In this document: positions 21,874 through 33,700 of the stretch, piece after piece
Layout: each line of letters begins with the position of its first letter
How positions within the stretch are numbered: the first letter of the stretch is position 1
Assembly: GCA_002633025.1 (NCBI GenBank)
Contig: NMRB01001249.1
Location: forward strand, 90,875-154,874
Source: Notospermus geniculatus
Taxonomy: Eukaryota > Nemertea > Pilidiophora > Heteronemertea > Lineidae
Direction of reading: 5' to 3'
DNA: 64,000 nucleotides
Notes under the pieces: model-generated
The model's database searches: none
The model's input: the letters and a program-made list of their open reading frames with translations, nothing else
What the model was told of the DNA's origin: nothing
Program-made: the position numbers and the translations under genes

Positions 21874-24800
21874 TTATTTCTTCTGGTATAAGAAATCAGT
21901 TGCGGCAATGAATCCAGCCTCAAATTCATCATCCGAGAAGCGCTTCACAGACTCTCGAGCCGTTGTACGAATCTCCAAACGTTCCTCTTCGGACATGTTG
22001 AAAACTGTTTCCATGGCAGTGGCATATGATTCCTCATCACTCGCTAAAAAGCCAGTCTTTCTTCCATTGTATTCAATAACAATGTCAAGTTTCGGCCCGC
22101 CAGAGTTGTGTGCTAAGATCACTGTGCCAGCAGCCATGCACTCCACCACACCTGAAAGAGAAAATACTGGCATTAATGTTGATTGTTAACTCCAGCATCT
22201 TTGGTACATCCAGTGTTCTAGCCAGAAATTTTTCCAAACAGGGCGGGATGACTGCATTTTCCGATGATTTTAAGGCCCTGGATTTTCAAACAGGGCGGGA
22301 GTGAAATTCAAACACGGTGGTGTAATAGAAAATGCATTGCAAGTTACATTTTTAAATAGGGCGGTAAAATGACCTCTGAATTTTGAACAGGGTGGTACCG
22401 CCCTGTAAAACTGGCCTGGCTAGAACACTGACATCCATATGACTTAACTAACACCTGGGGAAGAATATCTTTGATTGAAGATACTGGTTTTCCAATTCCA
22501 CACCTCAATAGAGTGGTCCCCATGATAATTTGCATGCCTGTAGTAACATTCTAATTAAACCTACCAATGCCAAAATGCTCATTCCACATTGTGTGTATTC
22601 CTATCACAGCTGAAGCAAGATGGTCTTTCAAGTCCGAAAACGATACATTCAATTTGAACTCCACATAATCTCTAACAGACAGCACATCACAGAGATCCTT
22701 TAACTGTTCTACACGTGCTTCATCCTCGTCATTCCGACAGCTTCCGATTAAGATCAGCCTATAGGACTGTCTTTCATCGAATGGCACTTGTTTCAGGAAT
22801 TTCTCGAACGATCTCACTTGCAGCTGGTGGTCTTTCTCAGGTCTGAACTGTGCTATCGAAACAATTTGTTTCTGTCCCTTTGAATCTTTTTTCTCAAGAG
22901 GAATACGTTGGAATTCTGTCGTATTGCAGGGTGGATAGACAATGTGAGTACACCCTCTTGTTTTCCACAAATGTAAGATATGTCCCTCAGTCCAGGTAGA
23001 GTTAACCATGACAACTTCAGCACTTCTTCCCATAATTCCATACAGATAGGCGAAAATGTGGTAATAGATGAGTTTCCCTTGACTGAGGATGGGACTCCTT
23101 GCAACAAATGATGCATTGTTATAAGTGTCACGACGCTCCGCCACACGGTTTAACATGTCTGTACTAATTGTTGGATAGTGCACGTAACACCCCACACGGC
23201 ATTGACCCAAGAATTTGAAAATAGGCAGTGTAAAAGCATATCCCATGCTGTCAATGTAGACATCAGGGACAAATTTCATTAAGGCTTCCCAGCCGAGGAA
23301 CATTGAACCCAGACTTTGTCCTAGTAAAGTGAAATAAGGAAATGTACTGGCTTCCACCCAGTCTCGTTTTGTTAGGAAGATGAATCGAACAGGTTTTACT
23401 AGATTTATGTTGAATCGCTCTCTTGCACGGGTGATAATATCAACTTCTGATGTGTTTCTGTCTCCAGTGTATACCACACACTCAACATCAGGGTACCTGG
23501 AACACAAAATAAACAGAATTACGATTGAAGGAAATATACCATGTACCAATACCAACACCATGACTGAGGGTGAGCACTGTAGTTTTACTAGGAGGGAGTG
23601 TAACCAATCATTAAACAGCTGACTTCAGATGGAAACTTACTTCTTTTGGATGGCCCTGATCGCAACCCATAGGACACGCTCCCCACCTCCTCCAGCATTA
23701 CAGTACGGATGAAAGAATGCCACTGTTATGGTTTCTGGGGACGTTTTCAATCTTCTGCGCTGTGACGATGCCCGGTTTTGGATCCACCATCTCAAGGTGA
23801 AGTAACAAATAGCACAAGTTGGAATCAAGAGGACACATATTATGATCAGCATGGTCAGCACACTCGACAAGAAACTGAAATAGAGAACAACAATAATTGA
23901 ATAGGCTATATTCAACAATATCAGTCCGGGAAAACTCCGAAATCGGAAACGTTGCCGAATTCGGACTCGCGCGAGTCCGATTTCAGAAACGTTTCCGAAT
24001 TCGGACTCGCTAAACGTTTCCGAATTCGGAAACGTTTACCTTCAAGCGCGGATCGGAGCATGTGAACCTGCCATCGGATGGTTGGCGACTTAGTTGCCAG
24101 GTGGCAGCACTAGTAGACTACCAATTTGCGGCGCGGTTTCGTCATCGGTGGCACAATTTCCCTGGAATTCTTAATTACTTCTTAATTAGTGAGTTGATTT
24201 GCAGGTGTACTGACATAATACATTAGCGTATGCAATCAGGAGTTACCTGGACCAGTAGAAACTGCTTTATTCCCATTGCAAACTGTAAATATATCGCATG
24301 AATTCTGATTGTCACTGAGCGGGATGACATGCTCCGATCCGCGCTTGAAGGTAAACGTTTCCGAATTCGGAAACGTTTAGCGAGTCCGAATTCGGAAACG
24401 TTTCTGAAATCAGACTCGCGCGAGTCCGAATTCAGCAACGTTTCCGATTTCGGAGTTTTCCCGGACTGATATAGGCCTAACAATGTATATACCACTCATA
24501 TTTGCCATATATTTTATTTTACCATATACATTGTACAATACCACCATGGGGGTGGGGTGGGGGGTCCTCCCATACCGCATAGGCCTACTGTCAGCAAGGG
24601 CGGATCCAGGATCATGGGAAAGAGGCCAGAGGGGGCACAGCTGCGCACATCGTGGAAATCCTCGGTCAAATTTTAACATCTTTTCGAAATTTCCCGGTCA
24701 ATTTTAAAGATTTTCCACAAAACAGAGGGGGCACGGGCCGGGTGTGCCCCCTTGGATCCGCGCCTGTGTCAGGTGATTGATGATGTACAGCAAAATGCAC

Positions 24801-25044
24801 AACATCATCAGACATGTCAGATCATGCATGCATGCATGTGATGATGCACCATTGTGAACTTTTTATCGGAATGTGGCTCAAACGCAGGTGAAAATGCTTT
24901 CATATCAGTTGAAATTTACTGATTCGATCGGAACTACAATGAAATTACATCCTTATGCTATAAAATGAACGGGAAGTCGTGAGAGAGGTTGAGAATTTAT
25001 GTCGAAAAACACCTGAAATACTTGAAAATTAGCTGGGCAGCCAT
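21874..25044 (-). CDS. ALG11: ALG11, GDP-Man:Man3GlcNAc2-PP-dolichol alpha-1,2-mannosyltransferase
   Basis: Adds the fourth and fifth mannoses of the dolichol-linked N-glycan precursor on the cytosolic face of the ER. Exons in coding order are 25,013-25,044, 23,641-23,874, 22,565-23,496 and 21,874-22,151. All junctions are GT-AG and in phase, giving 491 aa (human about 492). Exon 1 is only 32 nt ([10 protein letters not shown] plus two bases of a Ser codon). One N-terminal membrane segment lies at about residues 10-38. The donor-side motif [17 protein letters not shown] is at 65-80. [16 protein letters not shown] and [10 protein letters not shown] are conserved, and the GT-B E-x7-E motif is E395...E403 (EHFGIGVVE). 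Nothing is broken. Transposon-like elements sit in intron 1 (two) and intron 3. The start has a strong context, with aagatggctgcc resembling a YY1 site. Confidence 0.97.
22211..22430. mobile_element. MITE in ALG11 intron 3 with 5-bp direct repeats
   Basis: The ends cagtgttctagccag and ctggcctggctagaacactg are terminal inverted repeats. The flanks are acatc on both sides (22,206-22,210 and 22,431-22,435), a direct repeat as expected after insertion. The interior contains several acagggcggga-type repeats. CAGTG termini are common in hAT elements, but hAT normally makes 8-bp duplications, so the superfamily is uncertain. It lies wholly in an intron and does not touch splice sites. Confidence 0.8.
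23921..24469. mobile_element. 549-bp element with 143-bp terminal inverted repeats in ALG11 intron 1
   Basis: The arms 23,921-24,063 and 24,327-24,469 are inverted complements over their whole length, starting tcagtccgggaaaactccga. Each is flanked by TA, consistent with a TA target duplication as in Tc1/mariner-like elements. Each arm is itself made of palindromic steps (cgaattcgg, aaacgttt, actcgcgcgagt). The 263-bp centre has no frame that could be a transposase, so it would be nonautonomous. It lies 48 bp from the exon 2 acceptor. Confidence 0.85.
24595..24766. mobile_element. Short hAT-like MITE with GGCGGATCCAGG ends in ALG11 intron 1
   Basis: The left end caagggcggatccagg and right end cttggatccgcgcctg are inverted. 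The interior is rich in gggggcac / gtgcccccttg. The direct repeat tgtcag flanks both sides (24,589-24,594 and 24,767-24,772). Elements with these ends are, from general knowledge, widespread in animal genomes. Confidence 0.75.
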
Positions 25045-25380
25045 CTTGGAATTGGACAGGGAGAACCGACTGGATAGTCGTAACCGAGAACTAGGCCTCA
25101 GAAAAGCGGACGCTAAATTACTTGCGGACAAAACGATGGCCTAATTACCGCATAAATAGCTTATGTATACAGATTATTTGAAACGAGTGCTGAAAAAATG
25201 CCTCTTTTGTTTGTTAGGAACTGTCGAATTACAGCTCCGAATTTCTCATCGAGTCTCAAACAGCAATCAAAGATGGTGGCAAGAGCTGCAGAAAATCAGA
25301 AAACGCGATCAGATTATCACGCAAAATCGATAATTTGACCCGATTTCTTGTTGTTTTCAATCTTTATTGTGTTATCAGGT
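25045..25380. promoter_or_regulatory. Probable divergent promoter between ALG11 and ATP7
   Basis: ALG11 starts at 25,044 on the minus strand, and the first coding exon of ATP7 lies 2.7 kb away on the plus strand behind an acceptor at 27,739-27,740, so ATP7 needs an upstream 5'-UTR exon. YY1-like aagatgg occurs in both orientations: at the ALG11 start (25,040s, minus) and at about 25,270 (plus). A possible ATP7 leader donor is cag/gttaag at 25,379. No TATA box is seen. The transcription starts are inferred, not seen. Confidence 0.4.
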
Positions 25381-27740
25381 TAAGTGAGTTCATCAGGTAC
25401 CCTTCCCAGCCAGCCTGCAACACCGGCCCGACATTGGCTGTACCCCGGCAAACACTGGCCAACATTGTCAGTTTTTGCCAACCTTGGGGCCGTGTTGGTC
25501 CAGCATTGGCTAGCACTGGCTAGCATTTGTTTTTTTTCCAACCTTGGCGTGGCGTTGGCCCAACATCGGCAAGATTTATTGTTTAGGCGAACTGCCAAAT
25601 GCTGGTCTAGCGTCGGCCCGACAACGGGCCACGACGGTGGTCCCCAGGTGGCATACAAGCATAAGAATGAAAAAAAAATATGAAATTGACAAAGGACATC
25701 ACTTTTCTTTAGCCGGTGTTTGCCAGTGTTGGGCCAAGGTCAAGCCGGTGTGCAAGATGACGTCGGGCCAACACTGGCAAACATTGGGCTGACTTTTGCC
25801 GACGTTGGCCCAACGTTGTAAGCCGACTTTGGCCATTGTTGACCCAACATTGGCCCAAGGTTTTGTGGCCGGCGGGGTTTTTCTTAGGCCATGTAAAAGA
25901 TTTTATCGAGATTGCACTGCTGATGGATTGCACTGCAAAAAGTGTTGTTTGTTTATGTATGATGTTATGTAGGCCTAGGCTAATTGTTAGGCCTAGGCCT
26001 AGGCCTACCCAAGGCATGTTAGGCCTTGATATTGGCATTGATGTCAGGCATTCATATTGAATCTCAGGCCATGGGGAAGGGCACAGCAAAATGTCACAAG
26101 GTCTTCATGTTAGTAATGCAAGCTCTGAACTCTTTGGCGTCACCACCATCCACCAAAAGTCGTCTGACCTCTTTAGTCTTTGTGCACTTTATCGTTTATC
26201 ACGTCATAAATTATATTGTACATGTAGGCCTGAAGGAGATATCATGTGCATTAAATACTCCACTTATCACTATCAGTTGGTTTGAAAAGTACAATACAAA
26301 GTTCGAAGGAGGAATGATATCTCAAATTTTGATGTCGTCATGAGCAAATCATCTGTCTTAGGCAAGAATTTCATGTACGTGTACACTGTAAAGCTTGGTA
26401 AAAAATCAGGAATCCTCAACAGAAAGTCGGTTGGTCCCATTACATTTACATCCCATTGAGCAGCAGACCTAATATACCCCGATATTTTGCATTCTATCGG
26501 GGTACAGAAGGAGGAAGTTACGTAATCCAGGCAGATTAATGCCTCTGACTAAAGTAAGAAAATCCAACACAAAGATGTGTGCAGTGTTTGTGAATGTTAC
26601 CAGCGGATGTTAAATTTGATGGTATATCAAATATGTGTTTGAATTTTTCAAATCGAGCAGAAAATAATGATTTTATGAGCCATTTTTCTCGTGGGCTTGA
26701 GGGCCAGATACACTAGTGGGCTTTTCCAATTACCTGTTCACCCCCACTGCTGATTACCTATTTATAGTACTTTGTTTCCAATATCACCATCCAACAGATG
26801 GTGGGAGGGCAATAAACAGAACAGCCACTGCCAGGTATAGCTAAAAATACAGCTCTGGGGTCTGGACACCTGGTGTTACGGGGTCTTGGCATTTCTGGAT
26901 CAAAATCCCAACGGGCTTGTTCAGCTAATGTCCTGTGCTGTATGAATCTCTTGTCAATGACTTTTATCTACAGTAAATCCAGTAGTTTGATGAGTGAGTA
27001 AGTCAGTTCACCAACCAGGAAGATTTGTTTGAGTGTAAATTCATCGATAAGGTCAAGTATGGCAGCAAAATTAAATTGGTTGAAAAAATACTATCAATAT
27101 CATTGTCTGGTGAACTATTCTTATTCTAACCTTCATCTATCCTACATCTACATGTAGTCACGCTGTACAGTAGATTTATTTGTAGTGGTAAATGGAATGA
27201 CTTTTATCGGGATTTAGTCAACAGTTTGTAACTACATTTTGTGAAAGAGTCGCCTCGTTCAGTTATTCAACGTCTTATGCACTACACACAATGATTCAGC
27301 TGGAGCTTTGAAATTACAATAGGATACATGTAAATATGGAATATGTAGGCCTATATTGCAGCATGAGTCATCTTTTCCTGAATTCAACATACATTGTATG
27401 TGACTTCTTAAAACATCTCATCTTGAGTGGATACCAGATATTTCTTTTCCATTGACGCATTTCTGTTTGTGGCTACAGTATTTCTAAATATGGAGTACAT
27501 GTACACCATTCAACAGTCATCTTTTCCTGAGTTCAACTCCTTAGCATTATATTATATCCTGATTGACTGAGTGGATGTTATGACCAGATACTTCTTTTCC
27601 ATGGACACGGTTTTGTTTCTCTACACAAACATGACAAATGCTTGACTCCGGTAATTTCACCAGAAATTAATATTGCATAGTGTCTGTCATTTCTTGAAGA
27701 CTGTATGATTGATTACATTCATGAAAATGTTTCTTTTCAG
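25381..27740 (+). other. Presumed ATP7 5'-UTR intron, no coding exon seen
   Basis: No exon with a recognisable domain occurs here. The region holds degenerate TTGGCC repeats (25,420-25,880), a short aggcct array near 25,975-26,010, and a perfect hairpin taccccgata / tatcggggta at 26,475-26,504. It ends at the tttcttttcag acceptor of the first coding ATP7 exon. Confidence 0.45.
25420..25880. repeat. Degenerate short repeat of TTGGCCCAACATTGGC type
   Basis: Variants of ttggcccaac.ttggc and gccaacattgg recur more than twenty times over 460 bp in both orientations, because the unit is itself nearly palindromic. A unique segment (25,650-25,715) interrupts the array. It lies in the presumed leader intron of ATP7. 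Confidence 0.85.
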
Positions 27741-27771
27741 ATCCTCTGTTTGCTGACAATTAGGTGAAACC

Positions 27772-30700
27772 ATGGCATCTTTGGCAACTGTGATAGATAT
27801 TGAAGGGATGACGTGCCAGTCATGCGTGAAAAATATTGAGGGAAACATTGGGAGCGTCCCAGGAATACATTCTGTCAAGGTAAATCTTCGTTATGTCATC
27901 AAAAGCCAGCTAATTTAGAGCGATCAGACCTTACTTACCGGTACTGTAAATAACTTACTTATCAGATCATCGATACAAAGCATTTAGACAAATCTGAGAA
28001 AAGGGGACTGTTTTTAGCCTTATACATGTAATTTTGGCACACTTACAAAGTTTGTATGGTGTAAAGCTGTGCTCAGATGATATGGATAGGACTTTTGTTA
28101 CCAGGTCCTATCATCAAGTACCAGGTAATATGAATAAAATGAAAAATCAATGATTTCTATGAATGAGTTGCCCACATCCAACATGAAATACACATTCATT
28201 ACTTTCAACCAGCTGCCTCAAATTGACTCCCGTAATGTGACAATTACATGTACTACATTAGTATTCCACAAGTGCAGTGATTGTTTCTTCTGGTAGGAGG
28301 CAGCAGTGGTTTGCCATTATTGATCCATTTGTGATATCAGTGGCCTATGTGACTGTCATCAGGTAACCCGAGTACAGACTATCATCTGTTTTTCTGACCC
28401 TTGAGGGATAAACTCTACAATGCTTCGATCACCTTCGTTTTCTTGTTGTTATTGAACATACTAAATGATAACTTTGCTATTTTGTTCATTCTCTATGAAG
28501 GAGGCTTTGTGTATCATTAGGAGTCAGGATTGGAAGGAAGGTGTACAATCATCCTTATCATTCATCTTTTCTTTTCCTCTTTGTGGGAAACCTACCTGGG
28601 AAAATGAGATCTGATTGATCCTTCTTGATGTTGGATGTTACCCTTTTTGCTTAATTGACTATTTTGCCATGGCGATGTGCTTCGGCATCTAGGTTGGTAT
28701 GTTTGCCTTGGTTGCTGGATCTCGTCCAATCTACATGTATATTCTGTTCTAATTCCACATCTATTAAAAGAGGTGCAGTTCGTCTTGGCCTAACAAATGT
28801 GGTGTTTATGTCATGTGTGTGTCTCAGACACTCTAACATAAAGAAACAGGTCATACATTGTATTTCCTGCATTGTATTGAATGAATGTAGGTCCAATGAG
28901 TTGATCTTGTCATCACTTAAAAGGAATGAGGAGTGTAAATCATCAGATGCTCAAGCAGGCCTCAATACTGCATGTACAAGTAGGCCAAATTTGCTAATAC
29001 TTCATTGTTGGACCAAGTCCCCAATTAGCTTTGGTTAGAGTAAAATTCTCTCCTATTGACCTCTGTCACTGTGCTTTATCATGACTGTTACCACGACCTT
29101 GCTGACAATGATGTAGATAGGACATGTATGAGTGTGAGCTTTTGAGAACCGTGTTGTTCCATAACCACAGGTGTTTCAGTTCTCAAACAGGCGTAGACTG
29201 TTGAGTACATCACGAACTTGATGATGATGAGGCTTATTCAGTCCTCACTCCAGATGATGAATGGTACTTTACTCTAGGCCAACCTCTGCAAATTACACAT
29301 AGACTAGTCTGCAGCCTAGTTTTGTAAAGGTCAAACTAATTTCAATTCTTGGGATGTTGCCGGTTTCCAGCCTAAACTGCCTGATTAAGTGATAGTGTGT
29401 GTTTAGACAAAACTTGGATTGGAAACTGTACTGTGAAATAGCCAGTGTTTTCTTCACAGTCACAGTATGTTTGGAATGAAATCTCGTAAAAATGGATACC
29501 AACAGCTCCCATCGCACATGTCAGAGGCTTGTCACTGCCAGGATGTCAGGGTGAGTTCAGAGATTTCCAGTCAGATGAATGTGCGATTCGATTGTATCCT
29601 ATTCCCTGGGACCCTGGGTGATCAATTTCTAACTCTTTTAGTTTTAGGTTCTGCTGGCGGTTGTTCTTCCTTCAAAAATGCCCGATTGGAAACAAACTCC
29701 CTGAAGGGTTTGACAAAGACTGACTTGTAACTAACCATAATGTCTGTATCCTCTCTTCCCAGGTCAATCTCGACAAGAAAGAAGGGGCCATTAACTTCGA
29801 TCCAACACGCCATACGCCAGCAAGCATTGCTAACAGAATTGATGATATGGGATTTCCTGCTAAGGTCAAGGGGAAGGGCCAAGGGTCGCCTGAGGATCGA
29901 ACTGTTATCAACATCGTAGGAATGACATGCCAGTCTTGTGTGAAAAATATCGAAGGAAACATTTCAGGTAAGAAGGGTGTCAAACAGATCAACGTTTCCC
30001 TTGAGAAAAAGCTGGCGGATGTTCTGTACAACCCTGATTTGACTACTCCTCAGAACATCTGTGATGAAATAGACGATATGGGTTTCGAGGCGGCGCTTAA
30101 TGCCACTGCACGAGTTTTGGTGGAGGGCATGACGTGCCAGTCCTGCGTTCGAAATATCGAAGGGAATATATCATCAAAACCTGGCGTGGTGTCGATCAAG
30201 GTGTCACTGGAAAACAAAGATGCTGTGATTGAATACAATCCATTGGAAACATCTCCAGATAAACTACGAGATATGATTGACGATATGGGTTTCGATGCTG
30301 CGTTACCGAGTGGAACATCAGTTCCACAGTCTGTCGCCAGTGTGTGTTCTTGNGAGCACCTGCCTTGTCAGCAAATATTCCTCCTTCCCATAAAAACATG
30401 ACAAATAATAAGAGACGTGTTGAAAACTCTTTATCATTGAACATGATGGGACTGTGTTGTTTTTATCAACACTTAGTCTATAAGGGGGTTGTGCTCACAG
30501 CCTTTGGACAAGGCTTTTTCATGTGTTGCAGACAACGCCTCAGATGTCCTAATGACTCTTGCGAATCCATTTTCAGATTCTTCTTTTAAACAATCGGGCG
30601 AATCCACTGGGAAGTTGGTAAACAATACACATCAAGACCCTCTTGTCGAGATAAGTCTCGGGCTAGAGTTGAACCGTCCGTCATTTTCACGGAAATCCAC

Positions 30701-33700
30701 ACCAGAAAGAGACGATGAATTAAACAGAGACTGTCGCGTTCCAATGGGGACGTTTGACGATGAGTTGGACAAGGTTCATCTGAAAGTGACGGGAATGACG
30801 TGCGCGTCATGTGTGGCTAACATCGAGAGACACCTAATGAAGGTTGAAGGTATGTGGTGGATTATTTCCTGTGACATTTTGAGATGGGAATGGGAGGCAC
30901 GCATACGCAGGCGAACAATGGTTTCATGGGGATGAATCCTTTTTGAAGCCATTGTTCGCCTGCGTGTTCGTGTCGCCTGTCATCCGATGTAGAGTCAGCC
31001 GGAGAAACACATCTTATCAACAACCAAGTAAGGATAGAAATTACTTAAATTTTAATCCTTCAGAACTTCTTTACAAAGTGCTCAGTCAGTCCAAGGTTTT
31101 GATGATGAGATGTATACATGTAAGCCTATTGATTTCAAGTACATGTACATCACAAGAGCTCATAATCACTCACTGGTCTTTTTTCAGGTGTGAAGGCTGT
31201 CCTGGTTGCCCTGATGGCCCAGAAAGCAGAAGTGAAATACGACCCAGCATACATCATGCCGTCACAAATAGCATATCGGATCATGGAACTTGGTTTTGAT
31301 GCGACAGTTTTGGAAAGTGAAACTGCTGGACAGGGCACTGTGGAATTGTCGGTATGTGATTGTCTATGAAAGAAATTTAGTAAAGAAAACCAGAGAATAT
31401 GTCCTCAAGAATCTTCTGTATTTTTTGCCCTTTCGGATTCATACCCTGTTTCATTCAAAGAGAAATGTAGGTTAATGTTGTGGTTAATTTTCTAGGTTAC
31501 TGGGATGACATGTTCATCATGCGTCCACTTGATTGAGTCGACGTTGATGAAGAAACGTGGCATCTTGTCCGCCTCTGTAGCCCTCGCCACTCAAAAAGGG
31601 CGGTTCACCTATGAGACAGAACTGACTGGACCGAGAGATATCATTGAAAACATTATTGTAAGTTGAACACGTCGATTTCCTGAGGCTAAATTGGTCCACA
31701 AGATCTCATACTGTACAAGGCTTACATCTATGCCACTGTTTGTGAAAAGTGCTTCCTTTCCTACAGTACATTTGTAATGCTGTTAGCCATTCTCACTTAT
31801 TTCTAAAGTCCAAGCTGTTATCACAGGTGCATTGCCGCATGTTGCTGCATAAATTGTAATTTAATTCTTGAAACGCCTGACTATGTTTGTCCTCTTTCCT
31901 AGGCATTAGGATTTGAAGCATCTTTGCTGGCTGATGATGCAAAGGATTGTGGATCTGGAGAATATAAGAGGAAAATTAGACAGTAAGTAGTAGCTAGTAG
32001 GTGATACAAAATTCATTGATGGCGTCCTTGCACAGTTCTGCCATCCAGATGTTCTGGAACTAGACTTTGACTAAATGTGACCCATGACAACAAAATGAGT
32101 CAGAATGCGCTGGAAAGAAGACCGAAGATGACACCAGAGAACAATTACAGAAATGGACGAAGTCATTTCACAATGGGGAGACAATCCTGAAATCAACAGC
32201 CTGTTTGTGTCACCTTGGGTCTTCTTCTGCGGGCAGTCCGACTCGTTCTACTGTCGCTGGTCACAAATGTGGCGAGACACTACGATGATTTCCTTTGTTG
32301 TAATCATGTGATTTTTTTATATTTCAGGTGGAAGCGTTCATTCCTATTCTCATTAGTGTTCGGCATTCCAGTAATGATCATCATGATGTACTACATGTTC
32401 CATAAAATGGCCGCCGTGAAAGCCCTGGCAGCTGCTGCGGCAGCGGCGAACTCATCAAGCAATGCGACGACGAAGACATATCACCCACCGATGGTCACTG
32501 CTGGCTTATCGTTGGAGAACCTTCTCATGTTTCTGTTGGCTACTCCTGTTCAGGTCAGTGTCGCTGCTCTAATAATGTCAGTTTCTTATTCAGGACCTAT
32601 TGACAGTTATATCAGGCAGTTGGTAAGGTCGATCGAGAACGGCAGTGTCAAACGCCGGGAACACAACCCGAGTCGGGCCAGGAACATGTTCTTCTCACTC
32701 CCCACTCTGTGGTGGGTTGACAAGAACACATTTTTGGCCCAACTCAGGTTGTGTTCTCGGCGTTCGAAACTGCCGTTCTCGAGTTGAGTCAACAACTACA
32801 TGAACTGGGTCAGCACGAGTGTAGTCATGACCGGGGATTCAAATACGCCCCAGTAGTCTGGTCATATGTGTACATGTAAATACACATATTATGACAGTCT
32901 AATATCTTTGTTTCTCGTGTATTCCAACTCTTCATGCCTTCTTTTACAGTTCATAGGTGGCCGCTACTTCTACATTCAAGCTTACAAAGCTGTCCGCCAT
33001 GGCGCAACCAATATGGACGTCTTGATCGTAATGGCGACAACACTGGCGTATTCATATTCTGTGTTAATTATCGTGATAGCAGTTGCATTGAAAATGGATG
33101 TGAGTCCAAAGACATTCTTCGAGACGACGCCGATGTTGATGGTGTTTATATCACTTGGACGATGGCTGGAACATGTGGCCAAGGTAAGTTTACTTTCACG
33201 AATACTACCAGAACTCTTCATCTTTGATTAATCCTCCTTATCTGTTCATAATTATTGTCTTTTTGTCCTTTTCAGGGGAAAACATCAGAAGCATTGACTA
33301 AGTTGATGAACTTGAAAGCTACTGAGGCCAGATTGGTCACCCTCGACAAGGCAGGAAACATCGAAACTGAGAAGAGCATTAGTATTGATCTTGTCCAGAG
33401 AGGTGACCTTCTGAAGGTCGTACCCGGTGAGAAGATACCTGTTGATGCCAAGGTCATCGAGGGGTCATCTTCATGCGATGAGTCTCTGATTACAGGGGAA
33501 TCCATGCCTGTGCCAAAACAAGTTGGTAAGTGTTTGCTGATTCTCCAGTTGAAGTCCTGTTATTTGGTGTCTCCTGGGTGGACTCATCCTCCCATAGCAG
33601 GGCTTTGGTCTCACTCCTCTTCATGCACTCGCACACATGTAAGTGAATGAAGAGGAATGAGGTAAAAACCCCTGCTGTGGGAGGATAGGGTGGACTATCA

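Noticed and set aside
22853-23146. Open frame on the same strand inside ALG11 exon 3
   Set aside because: An alternative-frame shadow of the real, conserved ALG11 reading frame.
30353-30353. N near ATP7 exon 2 as a possible duplication joint
   Set aside because: Unlike at 50,769 and 59,397, no repeated sequence is seen on its two sides.
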